From CAZOKZ01 sp964580585 (GTDB lineage: Bacteria > Sumerlaeota > Sumerlaeia > SLMS01 > JAHLLQ01): DNA of 64,000 nt. Every line of letters begins with the position of its first letter. Within the stretch, counting starts at the first letter, position 1. The stretch spans positions 154,408 through 218,407 of the forward strand of contig CAZOKZ010000001.1 of the NCBI GenBank assembly GCA_964580585.1, given 5' to 3'. This document shows, one piece after another, positions 54,701-62,138 of the stretch. The notes beneath the pieces are model-generated. The model was not told the DNA's origin. It ran no database searches and saw nothing but the letters and a program-made list of their open reading frames with translations. Both the position numbers and the translations under genes were made by a program.

Positions 54701-57116
54701 ACTCACGGGTGATCAGGTTACGACTATCCATGATCGTCGCGATAGTACAGGTTTCGCCGTTTTGGGTGTTAACGTTTATATCCCGGACACTGCTGCCGAT
54801 CCGCTTACGGGATTGGACGCTACCGAGATCATCAATCCGAATGCGATTAAGATGACCACCGAAGGAACCAAACCGGTGTGGTCGGCTGCGGGAAATGAAG
54901 TCTTCTTTGTGGGCGAAGATTCCGAAGGCGGCGAAGGAACGGTGAACACCGTTTTGGCCGATGCCTTTACGCGAATCGAATCCAGCGGTCTTCCGCAAGT
55001 CGTTACCCGCGCTTCCTCGCCGCTCTTCACCGTTTGCGACGCTTCGGATACGGACGACTGCATTCCAAGCGACGTGATCAGTCTGGACGCAAACACCCAA
55101 AATAACTGGCTTATGTACGTCAAAGACGGCCAGGGTGTTTCAGAAAGCATTTTCCTCGTCCGTGACGATGGTTTCGACGAACGTCCGCTGATACCGATGA
55201 CACCGGGCGAAACACCCATCGATGACGGCACTGTCAGCGCTGTCTTCGCCCGAAGCTCGCCCACCGCATTGTTTACCAATGGCTCCGAAGTCTATTCGGT
55301 GGATCAGGATGGCACGAACCTCGAATTCATCATCGATTCGGGTTCGTCCAAACTGACAAACTTCACCGATTTGGCTTCCGACCCAACAGATTCGATCATC
55401 TTGTTTACGGCAAACAACAAATCCACGACATCGGGTATTTATTATACGATTCGTGGTTTGAATGCACAGGGTAGTTCCGCCTACAAAGACGACGTGATCG
55501 ACTGGACCGGCACGAACGAATTGCAAGGCGATGTGAGCCCGACGGGTTCTTATTTGGCCTTCGCCTCAAACCGGACATCGGTCAATGATTCGACCCCGAG
55601 TTCGAACTACAAGATTTACATTCTGACGAATCTGAACGACACGATTAACTTCAACCGTCCTTCGACGATTACGGCGGTGAACTTGAACCGCGACATTCGT
55701 CTGAGCGCCAGCGGCGGTACGACTTACGCCTCGGCATTCCATCCCTCCTTCAGCCCAAGTGGCCAATACATCGCTTTCCGTGGGTTGCTGGCGGGTCAAA
55801 GTACATCGCTTTCGGAAATCGGCGCCGTTCAGTACTCGGTGGGTTCTCTCAACCCAATTCCTCAAGTAGAAACCTATCCAACGCCTCCTGCAAACCAGAC
55901 GCCTTATCCAACGATGACACCGAACAAGGACGATCGCATTACGCAATCGAGCCGCACGATTTTCGACACGGCGGGCGATGGTTGGATTTTCGGAACCGAC
56001 AGTCCGGATATCTTCCCGCTGCTGCCTCCTGATCATGCAACATCTTCAGGAAGCCTCTCGCTGACATCCTCGACAGGTACGAACCAAAATACGTTCGGCT
56101 ATTTTACCTCGCCGCCCAAGTTCCTGCCGCTCTTCCCGGATCGCGAGCTCCAGGACCTGCCTTCCAACCAACTCGGCAATCTGCACACCATGCAGAGCTT
56201 CCATTATCTGGCGCGTTATTATGTGCGTCGCACTACGCCGAACGCATTACTTGCTCCGACGCTTCGCGGGCGCATTCACTCTGCGGACAACCAGGAATAT
56301 CATGCGGTGATCATCAACAGCACCGATGCCAACGGAATGCGTATTCCCAGTGTGGATTCGGCAGCCGCCGTGGACGTTTTGTTCCAACCGGCCCCGCATA
56401 TGTATAAGTTGCCACAGCACTTGCGGCACTTCTCGGTGTCATTCGATCTGTTGAACATCGACCCGAACGACGACCCGACTGGTGGTTATATAGTCGATCG
56501 TGTTGAAATCTTCCGTATTCCGGAAGATGCCGTCGAGGAAATCGGCACCATCAAACTCTACACGTTCGATACGCCCGACCAGTTTAATGACTGGGGCGTC
56601 AACAGTGGACCGAATCCGCTTGGATTCACCGACCCAACCTACACGCAAGGTGCTTCCAGCCTGGAAATGTCCATCGACGATCCAGAATTCACCTTCGGTT
56701 ACTGGCAATCCAAACCGGGCAAGCTGATCGTCAATCCGGTTGGTATTTCCGGTAAACTGTACGTACGCATGAAAGCGGTGGTTTCTGCGGATGAAGCGAA
56801 TCCGTACAAAGTACCGCAAATGCGCATCTGGATGGCGGACGAATCCTACGCGGGCGTTTCCTCCCACGGTATGGTGGATACAAGTGCCTCTCAGGTCGTC
56901 CTCCCGAGCCAGAACGATCCACGTACCTATTACGCGTACCATGAAATTCCCGATGGAAACACCGATCCATTTGGCATTCTGGCAACATGGGATGCGTTCA
57001 GTTTCGAGGACGCCTCGGATTCAAACGCAACTTCTACGGAAAAAGTTCGTCTGGAAAGTGTCGAATTCGACCTCGTTCGCATTCGGAATTATCCGCAGAC
57101 AGAACAGATACCCTAA
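51714..57116 (+). CDS. Large secreted subtilisin-family (S8) protease with beta-propeller-like and C-terminal domains
   Basis: 1800 residues from the ATG at 51714, with AAGGA eight bases upstream; the frame above it is the leader region. Signal peptide, propeptide-like segment (about 35-215), then the S8 catalytic domain: Asp in GVFDTGTDFTHED (near 300), His in SSHGTAVAGVIAGQ (near 353) and Ser in NGTSASCPVIAGVAAL (near 534). After it come beta-rich segments, PD40/TolB-like repeats (DVSPTGSYLAFASNRT, SFSPSGQYIAFRG, about 1270-1370) and a final jelly-roll-like part. It is probably exported and degrades or processes extracellular protein. Only one of its type is present; no transporter lies next to it. 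It ends in a strong terminator. Confidence 0.93.
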   Translation: MERWKSHRAALRALGFALTTGAALLLAPAAGSASSPDMYTVFQGKQIPLVQADFSALEYPKGLDKSTIKEMGRQDAEILGFEVLDIHLPGGEIAVKANLDTVRKALKAKSGDLTASIKAQPVFYYGGNKSEAALLTIPDRLIVAFNQNVGIDVREKLLARYDLTVHHKLTEYLYSVESSIGAENIPQLAVQIAEENQSIVRYTEPVMTTQIESTRSTAIPAGDLGDPLKDFQWHLNNSGDNTTTFNSSRFAQDNDIDAPRAWNWNTRGEFLGDGRERGYYGNPDNDPPLNTDYPIIVGVFDTGTDFTHEDWETNDSDPENGSLTNDSAIAVIDSLRGFDYLDADPDPKPGISSHGTAVAGVIAGQRNNGVGGIGVAPGVKIYTYRLLDDGRSASSDDFANAVLDAATKSVDIGNHSYSGYIPTQVVSDAHQFAFESGRFGRGMLNFCSSSNDYTFMKYPALYDYSISVGGVSHFAERVSYASYGGKLDFVGPTQEFGGPGIVTNDIMGAGGSVAPDPTNLDNPNGNYDFGFNGTSASCPVIAGVAALTLAEDPTMTSAELFNLLASTADRVQDPLSYFPKTSNAGRMDYVDREDGNTTKSGVFGQPNGFRKFTGLYSDGFNVEFGYGRPNPYNAITNQLAESPLRDYINNDTDSLFPGLDEEVPFYSSGQQLDYGELKLVYQSNFDRDARLVLNNCTQLLEDGILEGEDEFDECLLNNSVPLENKEWFFSAAVFTDCETGEFPPVEIGYELLSSYPQRHPIEFAPDNPETEIVNESFPQSFVVVSSSRHTFDPGHFDDETNPFPPFSIPATNGDHYYNPRGRYIYQARPTVIDDETYDLAYRMINPAIDLGDSFTGDVPVIVEVTLMHELGIENALTGGLEFDSIAVRANGSTIGTIIGDSSNTPVFPLLPPSDDDPVEDNCGFFWPIWNNAGQAYAPEKSWANFYQTPENKPVSELNFRTYRFPAYFISSPMSLEIRLVSGDSYLPEYEVDEDGILTGDQVTTIHDRRDSTGFAVLGVNVYIPDTAADPLTGLDATEIINPNAIKMTTEGTKPVWSAAGNEVFFVGEDSEGGEGTVNTVLADAFTRIESSGLPQVVTRASSPLFTVCDASDTDDCIPSDVISLDANTQNNWLMYVKDGQGVSESIFLVRDDGFDERPLIPMTPGETPIDDGTVSAVFARSSPTALFTNGSEVYSVDQDGTNLEFIIDSGSSKLTNFTDLASDPTDSIILFTANNKSTTSGIYYTIRGLNAQGSSAYKDDVIDWTGTNELQGDVSPTGSYLAFASNRTSVNDSTPSSNYKIYILTNLNDTINFNRPSTITAVNLNRDIRLSASGGTTYASAFHPSFSPSGQYIAFRGLLAGQSTSLSEIGAVQYSVGSLNPIPQVETYPTPPANQTPYPTMTPNKDDRITQSSRTIFDTAGDGWIFGTDSPDIFPLLPPDHATSSGSLSLTSSTGTNQNTFGYFTSPPKFLPLFPDRELQDLPSNQLGNLHTMQSFHYLARYYVRRTTPNALLAPTLRGRIHSADNQEYHAVIINSTDANGMRIPSVDSAAAVDVLFQPAPHMYKLPQHLRHFSVSFDLLNIDPNDDPTGGYIVDRVEIFRIPEDAVEEIGTIKLYTFDTPDQFNDWGVNSGPNPLGFTDPTYTQGASSLEMSIDDPEFTFGYWQSKPGKLIVNPVGISGKLYVRMKAVVSADEANPYKVPQMRIWMADESYAGVSSHGMVDTSASQVVLPSQNDPRTYYAYHEIPDGNTDPFGILATWDAFSFEDASDSNATSTEKVRLESVEFDLVRIRNYPQTEQIP

Positions 57117-57141
57117 CCCGCACAAATACCCATCGACTTGG

Positions 57142-57174
57142 AAAGGCCCCGTCCTCATAAAGACGGGGCCTTTT
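57142..57174 (+). terminator. Terminator of the subtilase gene
   Basis: A perfect 12-pair stem, 57142-57153 with 57162-57173, rich in GC at its centre, ends in TTTT. It separates the protease from the ABC-F gene. Confidence 0.88.
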
Positions 57175-57226
57175 CACAAATAACTTTTTGTGGACCTTTA
57201 TTCATCCCCCGAGTTTCCGCCTCCTT

Positions 57227-59164
57227 ATGACAGACGTTGTCCCGATCCTTTCCCTGCTCAATATCCATCTTTCGTTTCTTTCCCGGCCCGTTTTGTCGGG
57301 TGTAAACCTGACAATTCACGAAGGTGAACGGATTGGGCTTCTTGGCATCAATGGCGCCGGGAAATCGACTTTGCTCAAGGTTATCGCAGGCGTTCTGCAA
57401 CCCGATGTTGGCGAAATACGCCCTCGTCGGAATTTGCAAGTCAGCTACCTGGACCAATCGTTCAATCTCGATCTAAACGCACGTGTCCAGGAGTGGGTCG
57501 AACAGGCACTTGATCCGATTCGCCGACTCGAATTTGAACTGGAAGAGGTGCATGCTGCACTTGCTCACGAGCACGACGGCCCCGAAGGCGAACGTCTCCT
57601 GACTCGTCAGACAGAGCTGACACACGAACTCGAACATATGGGCGCCTACACAGCGGAGTCTCGCATGGCGCAAACCATGGCGGCTTTGGGTCTGCCTGCT
57701 GGCGACCGCTTGATCGGATCGCTTTCGGGTGGCGAACAACGCCGGGTGGCTCTTTGCCGCACATTGCTCGAACGTCCGGATTTGCTGCTGCTCGATGAGC
57801 CTACCAACCACCTGGATGCAGAAACACTCGAATGGCTGGAAGATTTTCTGGCGAACTATCCGGGAACAGTCGTCTTGGTGACGCACGACCGTTATTTCCT
57901 CGATCGCGTCACGGACCGCATGATCGAACTCGCCAATGGCCAGATCAAAACTTATGCGGGCAATTACAGCGACTATCTGGAAGCCAAAGACATCGAGGAA
58001 AACCTTGCCGCGCGAACGGAAGACAATCGCCAACGAACCCTGAAAACGGAACTCGAATGGCTTCGACGTCAACCCAAGGCTCGCACCACGAAATCCAAGT
58101 CGCGTATCCAATCCATCGGGGATTTGGTAGCAGCGGCTCCCGAAGCACGCGACCGTTCAGTCTCTTTCCGCATTCCCGACGGGCCCTGGCACGGAAAAAC
58201 GGTGATGGAAATCGAACATATTTTTCGAACCGTTGGCGGGCGCGAGCTGATCAAGGGCCTGACGTTCACGATGATTCCACGCGACCGCGTTGGCATCGTG
58301 GGTCGTAATGGAGCAGGTAAAACTACATTGCTACGTCTAATGCTCGGGCATGATGCGCCCGATGCGGGAGCCGTCAAGCACGGACAAAATTTGAAAGTCG
58401 TGTACGCCGATCAGCAACGCGAACAACTCGATCCTGAGAAGAGCGTTCTCGAAGAAGTCACCGGCGATATCGATTGGGTGCGCATCGGTGACGAACGCAT
58501 CACCGTTCGCCAATATTTGCGGCGCTTTTTATTTACCGACGAAACGGCTGCTATGCCCATCAAACGTCTGAGTGGCGGTGAAAAAAGCCGTGTCCTGATG
58601 GCCAAACTTCTCAAGCAAGGCGGAAACCTGATTGCGCTCGACGAACCGACCAACGACCTGGATTTGCAAACGTTGCGCGTGCTCGAAGAAGCGCTTGTCG
58701 ATTTCTCGGGCAGCGCCCTGATCGTCAGTCACGATCGCTATTTCCTGAACCGCGTTGCCACGCGCATACTTTGGGTCGAAGGCAATGGCGAAGTCCACGA
58801 AGTGGTCGGAAACTACGACGATCTGAGACGTTATCGTGCGCAACTTTTTGAGAAACGTGCGCGCGAGGCGACGGCCAATGCTCCCAAACCCGTTAAGCCC
58901 GCCGAATCTTCTGTTGAAGAAAAACCCAAGAAAAATGCCCACAAACTTTCGTTCAACGAGCAACGCGAGTACGAACAAATGGAAGCCTTGATCCTGGAGA
59001 ACGAAGAAAAGCTCCAGGAAATCGAAGACCTCTTGGGCGACCCAGAAACGTACATGCAACGTCCGAAGGAAGAAATCGCACAATTGGAATCGGACCGAGC
59101 AGTTACCGCTGCGGAAATCGAACGGCTCTACGAACGATGGGCAGTGCTGAGCGAACGGGCATAG
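57227..59164 (+). CDS. uup: ABC-F family ATPase, Uup-like
   Basis: 645 residues from the ATG at 57227. Two ABC domains without membrane parts: Walker A GINGAGKST and GRNGAGKTT, signatures LSGGEQRRVALCR and LSGGEKSRVLMAK, and Walker B LLLDEPTNHLD and IALDEPTNDLD. The interdomain linker is charged. A C-terminal coiled coil (about 570-645, HKLSFNEQREYEQMEALILE) is typical of Uup, which binds DNA or ribosomes and affects recombination and translation. ABC-F proteins act on the ribosome rather than transport. Confidence 0.93.
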   Translation: MTDVVPILSLLNIHLSFLSRPVLSGVNLTIHEGERIGLLGINGAGKSTLLKVIAGVLQPDVGEIRPRRNLQVSYLDQSFNLDLNARVQEWVEQALDPIRRLEFELEEVHAALAHEHDGPEGERLLTRQTELTHELEHMGAYTAESRMAQTMAALGLPAGDRLIGSLSGGEQRRVALCRTLLERPDLLLLDEPTNHLDAETLEWLEDFLANYPGTVVLVTHDRYFLDRVTDRMIELANGQIKTYAGNYSDYLEAKDIEENLAARTEDNRQRTLKTELEWLRRQPKARTTKSKSRIQSIGDLVAAAPEARDRSVSFRIPDGPWHGKTVMEIEHIFRTVGGRELIKGLTFTMIPRDRVGIVGRNGAGKTTLLRLMLGHDAPDAGAVKHGQNLKVVYADQQREQLDPEKSVLEEVTGDIDWVRIGDERITVRQYLRRFLFTDETAAMPIKRLSGGEKSRVLMAKLLKQGGNLIALDEPTNDLDLQTLRVLEEALVDFSGSALIVSHDRYFLNRVATRILWVEGNGEVHEVVGNYDDLRRYRAQLFEKRAREATANAPKPVKPAESSVEEKPKKNAHKLSFNEQREYEQMEALILENEEKLQEIEDLLGDPETYMQRPKEEIAQLESDRAVTAAEIERLYERWAVLSERA

Positions 59165-59173
59165 CCATCAGCT

Positions 59174-59827
59174 TTATTTCTGCTTCGCGGCGTTAATCAT
59201 CGCCTCCACTTGGGCGCGTTTGGGGTGATCGGGCGGGAGTCGCTGCTCACAAAGTACCTTCGCCCGCTCGGCCATCATCATCGCCTCGGATTTCATTCCC
59301 GCACGCCACAAGTTTGATGCTTGCTTGAGTAAAGAATCGATTTCATCGAAATTCACGCTGGCGTATTTCGCGTGATCTTCTTGCGAAGGCTGCCAATCAG
59401 GCCCCGCCGTGGGTACTGGCGCAGGCGTGGGCTGTGGAACACCCATCACGAAATCGGACGTGGGGGCATCTTCGATTAGACCAAGCCCTTTTTTCAAATT
59501 GTAGGTAAAACTGTCGAGACTTCCAAATGTAAAGAAGATGGTGAGGAGAAAAATCACTCCGCAGAAGCCCATCGTAATGGCTCCTCCGATAATCCCGCGT
59601 TTGAATCTCCCCTGCTTGCTCTTGCCTTCAACCCAACTGGCAATTCCATCAAAAAAATCGTCCTCGCTTCTGCTGAAAACACGAAAGGCTCCGGGGAAAA
59701 ATAAGCCCAGCAGGCAAATGACTCCAATGATGCCGAAGGCGAATAAAATTCCCACCGCCTTTTCATCGGGCGGTGCGTGACGCCACCAGTATCCTCTTCC
59801 CAAAATCAACACCCAACTCGTATTCAT
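59174..59827 (-). CDS. Two-helix membrane protein of unknown function
   Basis: 217 residues from the ATG at 59827, with AAGGA close upstream. Two membrane helices (about 23-45 and 80-103) are separated by a cytoplasmic loop; then a Pro-rich linker (PQPTPAPVPTAGP) and a C-terminal helical region with a tetratricopeptide-like tail (ASNLWRAGMKSEAMMMAERA, PPDHPKRAQVEAMI). The helical tail may bind another protein. It is convergent with the ABC-F gene (9 bases apart). No known family. Confidence 0.65.
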   Translation of the reverse strand: MNTSWVLILGRGYWWRHAPPDEKAVGILFAFGIIGVICLLGLFFPGAFRVFSRSEDDFFDGIASWVEGKSKQGRFKRGIIGGAITMGFCGVIFLLTIFFTFGSLDSFTYNLKKGLGLIEDAPTSDFVMGVPQPTPAPVPTAGPDWQPSQEDHAKYASVNFDEIDSLLKQASNLWRAGMKSEAMMMAERAKVLCEQRLPPDHPKRAQVEAMINAAKQK

Positions 59828-60086
59828 CAATCCTTCCCCCTTGCATCCGTGTGGTTCGAGAAGCATCGAACAATTTTGAGGTTTTGTGGATTAGCTAACT
59901 CCGATTCCCGGGGTCGGCAATCGAATTTACTTTCAGCCCGCCATTCTCGGTGAGCATTTCACCCACCGATCCATGCAATCGGAACGAAAGAGCCTTTGAC
60001 GTGCTCCACCCTCCTTGCACAAACTCTCCGCCAGGAAATGGAACGAGCGACACAACGCCCCACTGAACCCGAAACCACCTGCCCTC

Positions 60087-60590
60087 ATGGAAACCGTTCG
60101 CGATTGCCTGATACTCCACGCCACGCTCGATGATGTCTGGGCGTATTACACCAATGTGCGCAACTTGACAAAGATGACGTTGCCTTCCATGCACATGCGG
60201 CTGGTAAAGGCAGAGTTGCCTTTACGCTTGGGCTCGCGTATTCGGTTCGGCCTGCGTCCGGTGGGTATTCCGTGGGAAATCACCTGGGATGCGCGCATTT
60301 GCGATTTTGAAGAGAAGGTCTGCTTTGCCGATAAACAAATTCGTGGACCCTTTGAGCATTGGGTACATCGCCACGAATTTCGCGATCTTGGCGACAATCG
60401 CATCGAAATATGCGATACGATTGAAGTCGGCGCTCCGATGGGAATTTTCGGGCGATTCGCCGAAAGTATGATCCTGGGACAAAAAATTCACACACTGTTC
60501 GATCACCGACGCAAAATTCTCCGTCGGGATTTCAAGTATCACGATGGACACGAGCCCAACGCTCAAACGGCGGCGTCTCCAACCGGTTAA
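60087..60590 (+). CDS. SRPBCC/START-fold protein
   Basis: 167 residues from the ATG at 60087. The pattern ATLDDVWAYYTNVRNLTKMT, a GSRIRFGLRPVGIPWEITWD strand pair, then FEHWVHRHEF and CDTIEVGAPMGIFGRF matches the SRPBCC ligand-binding fold, close to the family sometimes called cell-division inhibitor or YndB-like. Such proteins bind hydrophobic ligands in a cavity. Its last four bases overlap the stop of the convergent histidinol-phosphatase gene. Confidence 0.82.
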   Translation: METVRDCLILHATLDDVWAYYTNVRNLTKMTLPSMHMRLVKAELPLRLGSRIRFGLRPVGIPWEITWDARICDFEEKVCFADKQIRGPFEHWVHRHEFRDLGDNRIEICDTIEVGAPMGIFGRFAESMILGQKIHTLFDHRRKILRRDFKYHDGHEPNAQTAASPTG

Positions 60591-61396
60591 GCCAACGGTG
60601 TCGGGATTTTTTTCCGTCCCTCGAAGCGTACAAATTCTTTACCCCCACATTTTTTCAGAAACGCAACGGCATCGTCAAAGTAGCGTCCCACATGTGACGG
60701 CGCGTGCGAATCCGAACCGAACGTGATCGGAACTTTAGCTTCGACCAATCGTTTGAGAACGGGCTCGACTGGAAAAAAGTCACCGTTCAGATGGTCCTTG
60801 CCACTGGTGTTAATTTCCACGGCAACACCGCTCGTAATCAACGTCGGTAGAATTTCCTCCACATAGGGTAAAACACCGATTTCCGGCACACGGCCACTGC
60901 GGCGGATCACGTCAATATGGGCAAGAATATCGCACATGCCACTGGCTGCCAGCTTTTCGATTTCGGCAAAATACGTTCGATACATCAGATCCAGATTATC
61001 GGTCTCGAACCACCACGCCCCTACCCAGTTTCCCGTTTCTGGATCGGGCAGGTGATGAACACTGCCATAGACATAATCGAACGGATAGGAGGCGATGAAT
61101 TCAAGTGCTTCGTCCAGGCGATCGGGTACCCAGTCGGCTTCCAGCCCAACACGGAGCTTCAACTTCCCTCCTGTGCCATCGTATTGCGCACGTCGTTCAT
61201 CCATCCAACCAAGGTAGGTTTTCATCTCTTCGTGCGACGGACAGAGTTTGCGGGCGTTGACTTTTTTCATCCAGGTGGAATGCTCAGAAAACCCGAATTC
61301 GTCGATACCTAACTCGCTGGCACGCTCCAGGTACTCATCCACCGTGCCACTGGCGTGGTGACACAAGACCGTATGGCTATGGTAATCGACAATCAT
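60587..61396 (-). CDS. hisK: Histidinol-phosphatase, PHP type
   Basis: 269 residues. The PHP metal motifs are DYHSHTVLCHHASG (4-17), FGFSEHSTW (about 34-42), LEADWVPD, GSVHHL, LAHIDVIRRSG and FGSDSHAP. The enzyme hydrolyses histidinol phosphate, the penultimate histidine step, with metal ions. Other PHP phosphoesterases look similar, so the exact substrate is likely but not certain; hisG at 19393 shows the pathway exists. It is 22 bases downstream of the Nudix gene on the same strand. Confidence 0.82.
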   Translation of the reverse strand: MIVDYHSHTVLCHHASGTVDEYLERASELGIDEFGFSEHSTWMKKVNARKLCPSHEEMKTYLGWMDERRAQYDGTGGKLKLRVGLEADWVPDRLDEALEFIASYPFDYVYGSVHHLPDPETGNWVGAWWFETDNLDLMYRTYFAEIEKLAASGMCDILAHIDVIRRSGRVPEIGVLPYVEEILPTLITSGVAVEINTSGKDHLNGDFFPVEPVLKRLVEAKVPITFGSDSHAPSHVGRYFDDAVAFLKKCGGKEFVRFEGRKKIPTPLA

Positions 61397-61418
61397 GGTG
61401 AAAAACTCCCTCAGTACC

Positions 61419-61994
61419 TCAGATCGCGCCGCGTGCTCGTGCGCAATACAGCGACGTCAGGGTAAATCCATCGATGATCTGTCCGTGGGCAATCAATTCC
61501 TCGATTTCCGCCCATGTAAACGATTTCAATTTGTAGATTTCCTCCACGTCGAACTTGCCGGTAGTTTCCTGCAAATCGCGTGCAAAATACACGTAAAATG
61601 TTTCGTTTCCCAAACCCGGCGCGGGATGGTACTTGAGTATAAAATCCAATTGGCCCGCACGGTAGCCGGTTTCTTCTTCGAGTTCACGTTGAGCGGCAGT
61701 GATCTGATCCTCATCTTCTTGCATCCCACCTGCTGCAATTTCCCAACCCCATTTTTCCGCGCAGTATCGATAGTGCAACCCAAGCAGCACTCGCCCATCG
61801 CGCAGAATCGGGACAACACCGACACCCTCGAACTCATAATCCATCTTCCAATGAATTGTCTCGCGTCCTGTGTGCATGCGAATGCGGTCTTTCAGCACAC
61901 GGAAACGATGATTCTGGAGCATGATCGTTCGATCGAGCCGTTGAGTAGGTTCCAGGTCGCTCCACTCCAGATGATACACGGTTTTGCTTTTCAA
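61419..61994 (-). CDS. Nudix hydrolase, ADP-ribose pyrophosphatase-like
   Basis: 191 residues. The Nudix box begins GGMQEDEDQITAAQRELEEE and continues TGY, complete with Gly. The preceding WGWEIAAGG and the RYCAEKWGW region, plus YHPAPGLGNETFYVYFARDL downstream, fit the ADP-ribose pyrophosphatase branch. It clears ADP-ribose or sugar nucleotides to AMP and a sugar phosphate. Upstream, 61995-62138 holds no gene. Confidence 0.9.
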   Translation of the reverse strand: MKSKTVYHLEWSDLEPTQRLDRTIMLQNHRFRVLKDRIRMHTGRETIHWKMDYEFEGVGVVPILRDGRVLLGLHYRYCAEKWGWEIAAGGMQEDEDQITAAQRELEEETGYRAGQLDFILKYHPAPGLGNETFYVYFARDLQETTGKFDVEEIYKLKSFTWAEIEELIAHGQIIDGFTLTSLYCARARGAI

Positions 61995-62138
61995 CGCGTC
62001 CCCTCCAGCCTTTGGGAAAATAGTAGTTTTACCCTGTGCTTTAATTCACAGACCGTCAATTCCGAAGTCGGATTTTTGACCGGATTACGGGGGTTACAGG
62101 AGGAAAAACCCCGTCGATCCTGTTCATTCCATCCAAAT

